A stretch of DNA of 64,000 nt from assembly GCF_000741535.1 (NCBI RefSeq), contig NZ_JGYQ01000013.1, positions 119,601 through 183,600 of the forward strand. Direction: 5' to 3'. The notes under the pieces are model-generated. The model searched no databases and was not told the DNA's origin. It saw only the letters and a list, made by a program, of their open reading frames with translations. The stretch is from Bifidobacterium boum. GTDB lineage: Bacteria > Actinomycetota > Actinomycetes > Actinomycetales > Bifidobacteriaceae. Of this stretch, positions 1 to 8,898 are shown piece by piece; the stretch's first letter is position 1, and each line of letters begins with the position of its first letter. A program made the translations under genes and the position numbers.

Positions 1-590
1 AGTTCGCGCACGCCCGGCAATGCTGCACGGATCCTGCCGGCTGTTTCATTCAGCGTCTGACTGTCTTGCGCCAGCACGCGCACGGCCACCGGATGCTCAG
101 CCTTGCGCAGTCGCCCCACCCACGGTTTGAGTGCCAGAGCCGCATCACGATAGGCGTCGACATGCGATCGAAGTGCAAGCGGCGACTGTTTCGCCCGGCA
201 TGCCGACGGGACATCGCCGACCGTCTGCACCGATGCCGTGGCCTGCCGACGTTGCGCTGACGCCTGCGCTGCGGTGGCATCGAGCTTGTCCAGCGATTTG
301 CGGTCCACATCTTTGGTCTGGGAGACGCGATTTGCGATCACAGTGGCCTGATTGGATAACGCTGCTACATGCTCATCCATCAGCCTGTACGTATTGCCCC
401 ATTCCACACAGTCCGCCAGTGCGCGGCGATACCACGCGTACGCGGCCAGACCGGCGAGCAGGAATACGCTCGAGGACAACGCTACAACGAGCGCCGCAGC
501 GATTGCCAATCTGACGCCTTGTCTCGGCGTATGCGGCTTACGGGTTGCCGCAGTCGCTGAAACATGTGAGGTATCGTGCTGAAGCACCAT
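1..590 (-). CDS. Membrane-anchored hypothetical protein, 3' end beyond the window
   Basis: An open frame runs on the minus strand from an ATG at 590 to the left edge without a stop (about 196 codons). A purine-rich GGAAGGGG ribosome binding site lies 6 bases upstream of the start. The protein has a short polar N-terminus of about 25 residues, one strongly hydrophobic segment (about residues 26-52, rich in Ala, Leu and Val), then an Ala/Gln/Arg/Asp-rich extracytoplasmic stretch that looks helical. This resembles a type II anchored protein with a long stalk. I do not recognise the family, and the missing C-terminus may carry the functional domain. Confidence 0.6.
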   Translation of the reverse strand, partial: MVLQHDTSHVSATAATRKPHTPRQGVRLAIAAALVVALSSSVFLLAGLAAYAWYRRALADCVEWGNTYRLMDEHVAALSNQATVIANRVSQTKDVDRKSLDKLDATAAQASAQRRQATASVQTVGDVPSACRAKQSPLALRSHVDAYRDAALALKPWVGRLRKAEHPVAVRVLAQDSQTLNETAGRIRAALPGVRE

Positions 591-1017
591 GGCTTTCCCC
601 TTCCGTGCGGATTCACGCCGTATGACAATCCCAACCCGCCGCATCATCGTCGCATCGCGTACGCGATGTATGCCATTATCCCATGGGGCGGTGACGGGTC
701 GCGTCATGACAGGTCAGTGTCACGACAAGTCCATGATGGATGATGCCACCGGTTCCGCACGAAGGATCTTTCGGAGTACCGTCTTTGATACAACGCCCAT
801 CTATGACTCTCACGAGGGAAGAGCGTAAAAAGGCTTGGAATAAAGGCGTTTTCGCATTTCTGGACACACGAAATGCCCTCGCCCGAAGCCGGGAAGATGC
901 CCGGAACGCTGATTGAACCGCTGCCGCCATCGCCATTTTGCACCCTCCTTCCTGTGAGAATAATTGCTGTCGCTGAAATGTATGGCTATCGCTAAAAGTG
1001 TGGAAACGATGAAAGGT
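591..1017. other. Intergenic, no supported gene
   Basis: No reading frame here has a credible start, composition or family resemblance. The one structure I see is a short inverted repeat, GCATTTC and GAAATGC, around 855-878. It could be a weak terminator or operator. The stretch separates the high-GC edge gene from the low-GC defence gene. Confidence 0.5.
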
Positions 1018-2865
1018 TTACCACTTGTACATATCCATCAGCGTTTTAACAAGCATATCGGTCCTGTCCTCTATTTTCTTGACAGTCCAAATATCTTCAT
1101 TTACGACCGTCTGGTTCAGGAACAGCCCATTCCTATATCCCATATCCTTTGTCTTATCTTTCGACTTGCGGTCTTTTTTCTGATCAAAGGACATGTTAGA
1201 CAGATTCTGGTTATAGCCTGTGATAGTAAGGTTTCCGAGAGTATGTGTATAATCGGAAAGATACTGCTTCGCTTTTTCCTTGTCCCCACCTGCGATCATT
1301 TTTACCCACGCATCCGGGATGTTCTCGCCTTCCGGGAAGATATGTTCTATAGTCCATATGTACTTCTTCCTGTTATCCCGAGCCCAGAGATCAGAATAAA
1401 TTTCCTTAGTCTGGTGCTGTGCCTCAATGCTACATAACAAGAATCTTGTCGCTTCTGGATTTTCATCATAAATCGAACCACGCAGCTTACTTTCAAAAGC
1501 ATCGTCCGGCGCAGAAACGGAAACCAGCTTGTCATGAATAGCCTCAACGGCAGTCTCGCCCTGAAGTGTCTTAATCTCTGCAATAATATCGATGAATAGC
1601 TGTGTCAGTTTACGGGTGTTCGGGACATCTGTTACATTACGGCGAACAAAGAATGTAATAAGCGTCTTTACGATCGCATTCAAATTCTCATCTGTCAGTA
1701 CGAGAGCGTCCTGATTAGACATTACATAAAGCAACAGAATATATGACGGCGCGCCCGCTATTCTTTCGAGGTCGGCGAGTGCTGCACTGTACACATGACC
1801 CTCCTCGCTGTTATTCGTAATCAAGGCATAGTATTTCGATTTTGACAGTAGATCGGAAAGAAGCGTTTTATAATTGCTCTTGATCATCTTTTCATAAATA
1901 TCAAGCAAGGTCGTCCTTGTTGCCAGATAACCAAGGTAATATTTCTTATCCGGGCTCTGATATGGCGCATTCAGTTCTTCTCTGAAGGCGTTGTAATACT
2001 GGCGGAAGAAACGCTCCTGAACCGAATAGTCGTCCTGGCCGACATTGGCAAGAATCTGCTTCCACACTTCATAACTTTCATCCGCATCTGATTCCTTCTC
2101 TGCCTGTGCGATTAAGGTGTTCTTTATGAGGTCGAGTGCAGAAAGCGGAACGCCACGATGATTGAGGGATTCAAACAGCATATAGGCATCCTTATTGGTA
2201 TCGACCTCAATCCCCACCATGATTGCATTCTCGAATTTGCGAACAATGCTGAACAAGGCTCCGATATCATTGATATTTGGATTTTCACCTTCAATATCAG
2301 CGATTTCTTCCTCTATCAGTTTTCCAAAATGCTTATAGGCCTTTGATATACGCCGATTACCAAAATTCCGCGGGTAAGACTTCTGTCCAGTAGTGATACC
2401 CTTATCGGCAAGAATGTATGAGAAATCCTCATCATTCAAGTTTTGCTTCTGTAGGATAAGCCTTTGTAAATACTCTGTCTTTTTCATCCCATCAGGTGCG
2501 TAGGTCTGCTTTTTATTGGCAATCTCGCTGCGGAGATTCACGAGATCTGTCCGTTCGTCCTCATCCATCTGATTCTTGAGAGCAGACAGCTTTTCATATA
2601 AAGCAGTAAGCAGCAACATCAAGGTGGTGAACCGCTGCTGCCCGTCAATCACTTCGAGCGTCGTTCCATTGATGGAACCGCTATTGACACAGATATAAGA
2701 GCCGAGAAAATAGCCGGAATCGTTCTCGGTTACATCGTTAAATAGTGCGTTCCAGTCATTGATTCCCCATGTATATTCTCTCTGGTACTTCGGTATCCGA
2801 TATACAATGTTATTGTTTATCGAGAATATCTCTGAAACTGTAGGGTGCGCTACCTGCTTTATCAT
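1018..2865 (-). CDS. GmrSD-type modification-dependent restriction protein (DUF262 + DUF1524)
   Basis: A 615-residue single-chain protein of the GmrSD/type IV restriction class. The N-terminal DUF262 domain shows IPKYQREYTW at about 24-33 and DGQQRF at about 74-79, the family's nucleotide-binding ParB/sulfiredoxin-like signature. The C-terminus has a DUF1524 His-Me nuclease motif, TIEHIFPEGENIP near 505-517, followed by LGNLTIT and a conserved Asn. Known relatives cut glucosylated or otherwise modified phage DNA using NTP. The start at 2865 is preceded by an AGGAAAGGATAGG purine run. The gene lies 23 bases after the stop of the helicase remnant, so the two were probably one operon. Base composition is clearly poorer in G+C than the chromosomal genes, which suggests acquisition. 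The gene looks intact. Its exact modification target cannot be read from sequence. Confidence 0.85.
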   Translation of the reverse strand: MIKQVAHPTVSEIFSINNNIVYRIPKYQREYTWGINDWNALFNDVTENDSGYFLGSYICVNSGSINGTTLEVIDGQQRFTTLMLLLTALYEKLSALKNQMDEDERTDLVNLRSEIANKKQTYAPDGMKKTEYLQRLILQKQNLNDEDFSYILADKGITTGQKSYPRNFGNRRISKAYKHFGKLIEEEIADIEGENPNINDIGALFSIVRKFENAIMVGIEVDTNKDAYMLFESLNHRGVPLSALDLIKNTLIAQAEKESDADESYEVWKQILANVGQDDYSVQERFFRQYYNAFREELNAPYQSPDKKYYLGYLATRTTLLDIYEKMIKSNYKTLLSDLLSKSKYYALITNNSEEGHVYSAALADLERIAGAPSYILLLYVMSNQDALVLTDENLNAIVKTLITFFVRRNVTDVPNTRKLTQLFIDIIAEIKTLQGETAVEAIHDKLVSVSAPDDAFESKLRGSIYDENPEATRFLLCSIEAQHQTKEIYSDLWARDNRKKYIWTIEHIFPEGENIPDAWVKMIAGGDKEKAKQYLSDYTHTLGNLTITGYNQNLSNMSFDQKKDRKSKDKTKDMGYRNGLFLNQTVVNEDIWTVKKIEDRTDMLVKTLMDMYKW

Positions 2866-2888
2866 ATTTTCCTATCCTTTCCTGCTTC

Positions 2889-4400
2889 TCAGTCTTCTTT
2901 TTCCGGTTCGAACATCCCCGGCATGTTCAGCAAGACCGTGTTTGCCTGATCACTGACATTCTGGTTGCTGCAATTAAGCAAATCTCTGCTGAGAAGTAAC
3001 TTCGATTCACTTTCCAGCAAGACGTATTGATCTCTATGACTCCTTATGTAAATCGAATTCTCTCCGGTAAAACCTATGCGCTGAAGTAGGATTGTCGCCG
3101 GATTCGTCATTCCATACTCGACATATTCATACCAGTTATTATCGAACTCCTTAACTCTACGAATTTTCTTGTATTCGTTGGAGAACCGCAGAAAATAATT
3201 CGACATGCTGAAAAGGATAAGTTGTCAATAACCTCCAGTGTATCTGCAAACAGAATATTGCGGAATTCTATGTTGTCCTTATAAACTGTGGTCTTTGTCT
3301 TGTTGATCCAGAAATTGTCCGGATAATGCACATGATGCCAGATATCCTGTTTCAGGATATTGCTCAATCCCTGTCCCGACATCCACTGTATGAGAATAAC
3401 GGCATACCATCTCAATTTCATGTGTTGGCCTTTTGTGACCTTGCCGAGAGTCGAATACTCATACTCCTCCCATTTGAAGATAGTGCAAAGTCTTTCAAGA
3501 AAGACGATTACATCATCATAACGAAACTTATCATCCTTCATCTTGGGATATTCGAGCCCCTGCCTAATAGCAATAATGGGGTTTCGCGTCTGATCCGCAG
3601 AGATGTTGATATCGTCATCCGGCAAGGCAAACGAATCTTTAAACTTCTCCTTGATAAGTGCGGCATCATCCTTACTGATAAGGTCTGGAAAAGACTGCCG
3701 CACAAGACTGTTATTGTCGTTCATAATATCTTGAAGAAGAATCAGTCCGAGCTTCCGCATCATAATGTAGGATTCTTCTGACTGTTGATCATTACGCTTA
3801 ACAAGCTCGATATTGCCCTCTTTGAGTGCCTTTACGATGTATTTCCGCTCCGGATTAGTCAGCGTCTTAGGTCCCGCGTCAATGGAAAGGGTCTGCTCCG
3901 GAACCGGCTCCTGAAACGTCTCCACATACTTTGTTTCAGGGAGCTTATCATCTTCTGACAAAACGAATATAACATTCCCGTAAAGGTTATATTCGACCCA
4001 TCCAACTCGCCCTATCAGATTTCGGAAGTCAACGGGATTCATCTGGCTTCTGAAAATCCTGTTATCCGTGATGAACAGATTATCTGCAGGTAGGTTCACG
4101 CCCTCCAAAAACGTGCTGGTACAGAACATAGTTGTAATCTTACCCTTGCGGAACATATCCTCAATTCTCATACGGATTGCCGCAGGCAGATAACCAATAT
4201 GATAAGCGATTCCCTTTTTGATGATTCTGGCAAGGTAATAGTCTCCATGAACCTCGTTTGCGATGTCCTTGGACAAAGTTGTTAACTCAGGATCTTCCAG
4301 TTCTTCAAGATGCTCAGCCAGATCACGTGCGGCTTCAACTGCTTTCGTCTTACCGTTAAAATAAGCAATGGTCTGGCGCATCGCCTCTTCCGGAAGTTCA
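2889..4400 (-). pseudogene. 3' remnant of a Ski2-like SF2 helicase (HamB/Hachiman-like)
   Basis: About 500 codons of a superfamily 2 helicase survive. They begin in the second RecA-like domain (TIAYFNGKTKAVEAARDLAE) and continue through TSTFLEGVNLPADNL and NLIGRVGWVEYN into a long C-terminal region. The first RecA domain with Walker A and DExH is gone, replaced at about 4400 by an IS256 fragment. A single-base loss near 3217-3220 also shifts the frame: the frame ending ...LEVIDN must jump to reach ILFSMSNYFLRFSNEYKKI. The order of motifs and the C-terminal region suggest HamB of the Hachiman defence system, but no hamA is present here. It cannot encode a working helicase. Confidence 0.7.
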
Positions 4401-4758
4401 TCGAGGTGCCCTGGAACTCCTCGGCGACGCCTTGCGCAGCCCGCAATGGTCGTCGGAGACGACCAGCCGCACCCCGTCCATGCCGCGAGCGCGCAGAGAC
4501 GAGAGGAACGACTTCCAGCCCGCGTAACTTTCGGTGTCGAACACGTCGAACCCGACCACGCGCTTCCTGCCGTCGTCGTCTCCCGCGATCGCGGCGGCCG
4601 CGGCCGCGGGAGACCCACTCGACCCGCCTGGTGGACACGCCCTGCACCCACATCTCCACCACCGCCGCGGCGACGGCGGCATCCACGCGCCGTCCCTTGC
4701 CGATGATTCCCTCGGGACTGTAATACCCCTCACGGAGCTTGGGCACATGCACCGTCAA
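4398..4758 (-). pseudogene. Fragment of an IS256-family (mutator) transposase
   Basis: The 5' part reads VPKLREGYYSPEG...GVSTRRVE, typical of the N-terminal region of IS256-family transposases. In another frame follows DTESYAGWKSFLSSLRARGMDGVRLVVSDDH, the segment around the second catalytic Asp. Roughly 80 residues that normally separate these blocks, including the first catalytic Asp, are missing. A further shift near the end leads into EEFQGT. So it is internally deleted, frameshifted and truncated. It lies directly against the helicase remnant on one side and the IS21 element on the other, and its insertion probably removed the helicase 5' half. Confidence 0.75.
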
Positions 4759-4941
4759 CGTGTGTTTGTGTTCACTTAGATGTGGACGGTTTCGTCACTA
4801 TTTCTGAACAGTCGTGGCGTTCATTTTGGACGGTGTGGTCGGTTGCGGAATAGGGCATCGATGCCGTCCGGTTTCCTGATAGATTCCCGGGTGCTGATAA
4901 CCGTTTTCGAGGTTCCCGGGAGGAAGGGATTGACGACATCG

Positions 4942-6378
4942 ATGCTTATGCAACAGCGTATCAGGCAGTTGGAGGGACAGGGCATGAGCCACGCGCGGAT
5001 CGCGCGTGAGCTGCATGTGTCCCGGACGACGGTGGTGAAGTACGCCTCGAGGGAGGATTTCTCCCCTCGTCCGGCCGGCAGGGCTGGCCGGACGCTGATC
5101 GATTCGGGGTACGCCGAGATCGTCGAGGGATGGTTGACCGCCGATCTCAGGCTCCCGCGCAAGCAGCGGCATACCGCCATGCGTGTGTGGCAGCGATTGC
5201 GCGACGAGCACGGGTTCGAGGGTTCGTATCCGTCGGTGCAGCGTTGGGTCAAGCGGTGGCGGGAGCGGCATCGCGCGGAGTCGGAGGGGTATGCGCGGCT
5301 CGCGTGGGCGCCGGGGACCGCGCAGGTGGATTTCGGCCAAGCGCGCGCGTCGATCGCGGGCGTGGAGCGTGTGGTTCATTTCCTGGTGGTCTCGTACCCG
5401 TATTCGAACATGCGGTATGTCGCGGCGTTGCCGGGTGAGACGTCGGGGTGTGTGTGCCACGGGCTGGGCGAGGTGTTCGCGCGTGTCGGGATGGCGCCGC
5501 GCGTGGTGGTGTTCGACAACGCCACGGGCGTGGGGCACCGCAACGCGGACGGCACGGTCACGCAGACCGTGATGTTCCAGCGGTTCTGCGCGCAGTACGG
5601 GTTCGAGGCGAGGTTCTGCAACCCGTACTCGGGCAACGAGAAGGGCAGTGTGGAGAACGCGGTCGGGTTCGTGCGCCGTAACTTGATGGTGCCGGTCCCG
5701 TCGGCGGAGGGTTACCAAGCGTTGACGCGCGCGTGGTTCGACGCGTGCGAACGGCTCGCGCAGGCCGACCATTACCGGCTCGGCGTGCCCGTCGCCGGCC
5801 TGTTCGAATCGGAGAAGGAGCATATGCTCCCGTTGCCGTCCGCCGCGTTCGACCCGGTCGAGTGGCGTTCGGTGAAGGCAGACCGCACCGGGACCGTGCT
5901 GATCGACTCGAACCGGTACCTCGCCGGCCCGAAATGGCATTCCATGCGCCTGCAGGCCGGGGTGAGGGTCTTCCAGATCGAGTTGCGCGACCCCGACGGC
6001 GGGCGCATCACCACCCTGGAACGTGTATGGGGACGCTCGCCCGACACGCAGGCCGACCCCGCGGCCCTGCTTGCCGTCATCGCGCGCAAGCCCCGGTCAT
6101 GGGGCGAGAGCCCGATCCGTGGGGATTTCCCCGGACCCGTGCGCGACTTGCTCGACCGCATGGACGCGCCGGAACGCTCCTCACTGATCTCGGACATCCG
6201 GCACGCTAGCGAGACGTACGGCTTCCCGGCCGCGGCCGGCGCCGTCGCCGCGATCATCAAGGCCGGGCGCACTGTCGACCGGGCGACCATCGAGACCACC
6301 GCGGCACGCATCCTGCAAGGCGATGACACGCCCGGCGGCCAGGACCTGACCAGATACGACAAATACATGGAGGAATGA
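4942..6378 (+). CDS. istA: IS21 transposase IstA
   Basis: A 478-residue transposase. The N-terminal helix-turn-helix reads RQLEGQGMSHARIARELHVS, and the rve-type catalytic core follows: first Asp in AQVDFGQARA, second in VVVFDNATGVG, and Glu in GNEKGSVENAVG. It cuts and joins the element ends, with IstB as its ATP-dependent partner. The frame is open further upstream to 4780, but those codons run through the terminal inverted repeat. I chose ATG 4942, after GGGAGGAAGGGA. A TTG at 4930 is an alternative. The stop overlaps the istB start by four bases, implying coupled translation. All catalytic residues are present. Confidence 0.9.
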   Translation: MLMQQRIRQLEGQGMSHARIARELHVSRTTVVKYASREDFSPRPAGRAGRTLIDSGYAEIVEGWLTADLRLPRKQRHTAMRVWQRLRDEHGFEGSYPSVQRWVKRWRERHRAESEGYARLAWAPGTAQVDFGQARASIAGVERVVHFLVVSYPYSNMRYVAALPGETSGCVCHGLGEVFARVGMAPRVVVFDNATGVGHRNADGTVTQTVMFQRFCAQYGFEARFCNPYSGNEKGSVENAVGFVRRNLMVPVPSAEGYQALTRAWFDACERLAQADHYRLGVPVAGLFESEKEHMLPLPSAAFDPVEWRSVKADRTGTVLIDSNRYLAGPKWHSMRLQAGVRVFQIELRDPDGGRITTLERVWGRSPDTQADPAALLAVIARKPRSWGESPIRGDFPGPVRDLLDRMDAPERSSLISDIRHASETYGFPAAAGAVAAIIKAGRTVDRATIETTAARILQGDDTPGGQDLTRYDKYMEE

Positions 6379-7169
6379 TGACCGACACCACCACGACCGA
6401 TGTTCCCGCCACGACGGCGCCCACCGGCAGGCGGCGATCGCCGAAGGCCACGCCCGGGCAGGTCATGGAACTCGCCCGGACGCTGCCGCTGACACGGGAC
6501 GTGCTCCGCCGGGCATGCGACGATGCCACCCCCGGGCAGCTCGGCTTCCTCGCCGGCCTGTTCGAGATGGAGAACGCCAGCAGGGCCGAATCCAAACGCG
6601 CCCGCCTGCTCCGGCAGGCTGGCTTCCCGCAATCCAAGACACTCGACGGATACGACTGGAGCATGGCCTCGTTCCCCGCCGACTGGGGACGCGAACAGCT
6701 CGCCAGCCTCCAGTTCGTGGACAGGGCCGAGGACCTCGTGCTCTACGGCGACGTCGGATGCGGCAAGACGCACCTGGCCATCGCGATCGGGGAACTGGCC
6801 TGCAGGCGCATGATACCGGTCAGGTTCTTCACGGCCTCGTCCCTGGTCATGCGCCTGCGCAAGGCCAAACACGACAATCGCCTCGACACCGAGCTCAAGA
6901 CAATCGGCAAGGCAGAACTGCTGATCATCGACGAACTGGGCTACCTGCCCATCGACATCGAAGGCGCGCGCCTCCTGTTCCAGGTCATAGCTGACAGCTA
7001 CGAGACCAGGAGCGTGGTGTTCACCTCGAACCTGGAATTCAGCAGGTGGGGCGACGTGTTCGGCGACGGCGACATGGCCGCCGCGGTCATCGACCGCATC
7101 GTCCACCACGGGCGCATCGTCAGGTTCCACGGCGAATCTTACAGGAACACCCACTCACTAATGAAATAA
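6375..7169 (+). CDS. istB: IS21 helper ATPase IstB
   Basis: A 264-residue DnaC/DnaA-like AAA+ ATPase that assembles on target DNA and activates IstA. Walker A is GDVGCGKT (about 125-132) and Walker B is LLIIDELGY (about 183-190). A sensor-like TSNLEF and the Arg-rich VIDRIVHHGRIVRF close the domain. The start ATG overlaps the istA stop (ATGA), the standard IS21 arrangement. Length and motifs are normal for the family. Only about 30 bases separate its stop from the right terminal repeat. Confidence 0.92.
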   Translation: MMTDTTTTDVPATTAPTGRRRSPKATPGQVMELARTLPLTRDVLRRACDDATPGQLGFLAGLFEMENASRAESKRARLLRQAGFPQSKTLDGYDWSMASFPADWGREQLASLQFVDRAEDLVLYGDVGCGKTHLAIAIGELACRRMIPVRFFTASSLVMRLRKAKHDNRLDTELKTIGKAELLIIDELGYLPIDIEGARLLFQVIADSYETRSVVFTSNLEFSRWGDVFGDGDMAAAVIDRIVHHGRIVRFHGESYRNTHSLMK

Positions 7170-7248
7170 CCAAACAACACCAATAGGAAACCGGACAGCC
7201 CAAACCGTCCAGAATGGACGACGAAACTGTCCAGAAAAAGTGACGACA

Positions 7249-8898
7249 CGGGACTGCGGTGGTGATCCTGGACCAAGAAAAGGTTACACGGAGGACCGCA
7301 TGTACAGTACAGAGCAGCGCAAGCTGGCAATCGAGACCTACATCAAGTTCGACCTGAGCGCGGCAGACACCGTTGCCGAGCTCGGCTACCCGACAAGGCA
7401 GTCGCTCAAAGCCTGGTACAAGGACTATCTGGAGCACGGGGAGATCAGGCCCCCGAAGCGGCAACGGGATCCCAAGTTCACCTTGGAGATGAGGCAGGCT
7501 GCCGTGGACTACTACCTCGCGCACGGAAAGAGCCTCGCCAGGACCATGCGCACGATGGGCTATCCCGCCAGCAGGGAGTACCTCTGCGATTGGATCGACG
7601 AGCTCGCCCCCGGCCAGCGCAAGTACAGGGGGCCCGACCCAAGGCGAGAACCCGTCTCCGTCGAGAAGAAGGTGCAGGTCATCGCCGAGCTGGAGGCGAG
7701 GACGGGGCCCGCTACGGAGGTCGCCGAGAAGCACGGCGTGTCGAGGACGACGCCCTACGTCTGGCGAAGGGAGATAATGGGCGATAATGTCGGGGACATC
7801 GAAGAGAAAGGCGTTCCCGTGAGCAAGGAATACGACGACCTGCCAGACGACATCGAGGTGTTGCGAGACATGCTGCGCGAGGCGAAGATGCAGCTCAGGC
7901 GGGTGCAGCTCGAGCTGGACGTGCGCCAGGCGACCCTCGAGATAGTAAAAAAAGACCAGGGCGCCGACCCAGAGCTGCTGACGAACGAGGAGAAGGCGGC
8001 GATGGTGACGGCGCTGAGGGCTGAATACAAGCTCTGCGAGATTCTGCCCGTGGTGGGCATGGCCAAGAGCAGCTACGAGTACGCCAGGAACGCCCAGGCC
8101 GAAGGCGAGACCGAAGAGCGCGCCGCAGCGCGGAAGGCGGTCATCGAGGCGTTTAAGGCCAGCGGCGGCACATACGGCTACAGGCGCATCACCGCCATGG
8201 TCGACGTCGGCGAGTGGACCGTTCGCGACATCATGAGGGACGAGGGGCTGGCCGCCCGCTCCGCCAAGAAGAGGCGGCGCTACAGCTCCTACGAGGGCGA
8301 GATAACCGAGGCGCCCGAGAACCTGCTGCGCGACGAGCGGGGCAGGCACCACTTCCATGCCGGCGAGCCCAACGAGCTGTGGATCACCGACGTGACCGAG
8401 TTCCGCATCCCCGCCGGCAAGGTGTACCTCTCGCCCATCGTGGACTGCTTCGACGGCATGCCGCTGAGCTGGTCGATCTCCACGTCGCCCGACGCCGAGA
8501 TGGCCAACTCGTCGCTGCTCGGCGCGTGCAAGTGGCTCGGCGAGGGCGACCATCCCAAGATCCACTCGGACCGCGGCTGCCATTACCGCTGGCCGGGATG
8601 GATAAGGATATGCGATGAGAACGGCCTGGTCAGATCGATGTCGAGGAAGGGATGCAGTCCCGATAACGCGAGGTGCGAGGGCTTCTTCGGAAGGTTGAAG
8701 ATAGAATTCTTCTACGGCTGCGACTGGGCCGGGGTCACGATCGAGGAGTTCATGGGGATGCTCGACGCCTACCTCAGATGGTACAGGGATGTCAGGATAA
8801 AGAGCGACCTGGATTATAGGAGCCCCATGCAGTATCGCAGGGATTTGGGCCTGGTAGCATAGGATGGATTCGGTCCAAGATTCCCACCGCAGTCCCCA
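7249..8898 (+). mobile_element. IS3-family insertion sequence abutting the IS21 element
   Basis: One transposase gene lies between imperfect 25-bp terminal inverted repeats at 7250-7274 (begins GGGACTGCGGTGGTGATCCT) and 8872-8896 (inverse, begins GGGACTGCGGTGGGAATCTT). The right end continues to the TG/CA dinucleotide expected for IS3, but at the left end those bases are replaced by the terminus of the IS21 element. This suggests that IS21 landed in, or right at, the IS3 end. The missing terminal bases may make this copy unable to move on its own. Confidence 0.7.
7300..8862 (+). CDS. IS3-family transposase, single continuous frame
   Basis: A 520-residue transposase that in most IS3 elements is split into OrfA and OrfB. 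The N-terminal half has two helix-turn-helix blocks (RQSLKAWYKDYLEHG and GVSRTTPYVWRREI). A heptad-like coiled coil follows (DIEVLRDMLREAKMQLRRVQ), then the integrase core with Asp in WITDVTEF, Asp in HSDRG and Glu in ARCEGFFGRLK. Start ATG 7300 follows GGAGG with 5-base spacing. A run of seven A (7947-7953) sits in frame as A-AAA-AAA. A -1 slip there would end translation at 8024 and yield an OrfA-like protein of about 240 residues. All catalytic residues are present. Confidence 0.88.
   Translation: MYSTEQRKLAIETYIKFDLSAADTVAELGYPTRQSLKAWYKDYLEHGEIRPPKRQRDPKFTLEMRQAAVDYYLAHGKSLARTMRTMGYPASREYLCDWIDELAPGQRKYRGPDPRREPVSVEKKVQVIAELEARTGPATEVAEKHGVSRTTPYVWRREIMGDNVGDIEEKGVPVSKEYDDLPDDIEVLRDMLREAKMQLRRVQLELDVRQATLEIVKKDQGADPELLTNEEKAAMVTALRAEYKLCEILPVVGMAKSSYEYARNAQAEGETEERAAARKAVIEAFKASGGTYGYRRITAMVDVGEWTVRDIMRDEGLAARSAKKRRRYSSYEGEITEAPENLLRDERGRHHFHAGEPNELWITDVTEFRIPAGKVYLSPIVDCFDGMPLSWSISTSPDAEMANSSLLGACKWLGEGDHPKIHSDRGCHYRWPGWIRICDENGLVRSMSRKGCSPDNARCEGFFGRLKIEFFYGCDWAGVTIEEFMGMLDAYLRWYRDVRIKSDLDYRSPMQYRRDLGLVA

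Larger units (their letters stand above)
4790..7248 (+). mobile_element. IS21-family insertion sequence, apparently complete
   Basis: The element contains istA and istB and is bounded by long terminal inverted repeats. Left 4791-4837 begins TTCGTCACTATTTCTGAACA, and the reverse complement of 7201-7247 begins GTCGTCACTTTTTCTGGACA. The arms match over about 47 bases with few differences and include a shared TTCTGGACGGT-type inner repeat, as IS21 elements usually have. The first base of each end is uncertain. I see no clear target duplication, because the left side abuts an IS256 fragment and the right side abuts an IS3-type element. Confidence 0.8.

Noticed and set aside
3107..4651. A single 514-codon protein joining transposase-like and helicase sequence
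   Set aside because: Its first 85 or so codons are out of frame relative to the real IS256 coding sequence. The open frame is an accident of the junction.
5772..7154. Long minus-strand open frame across istA/istB
   Set aside because: It is antisense to two genes with clear catalytic motifs. High G+C leaves long open shadows, and its composition (His/Arg/Val-rich, no motif) is not protein-like.
7120..8583. Long minus-strand open frame across the IS3 transposase
   Set aside because: Antisense shadow of a gene with an intact DDE core, no ribosome site and no family features.
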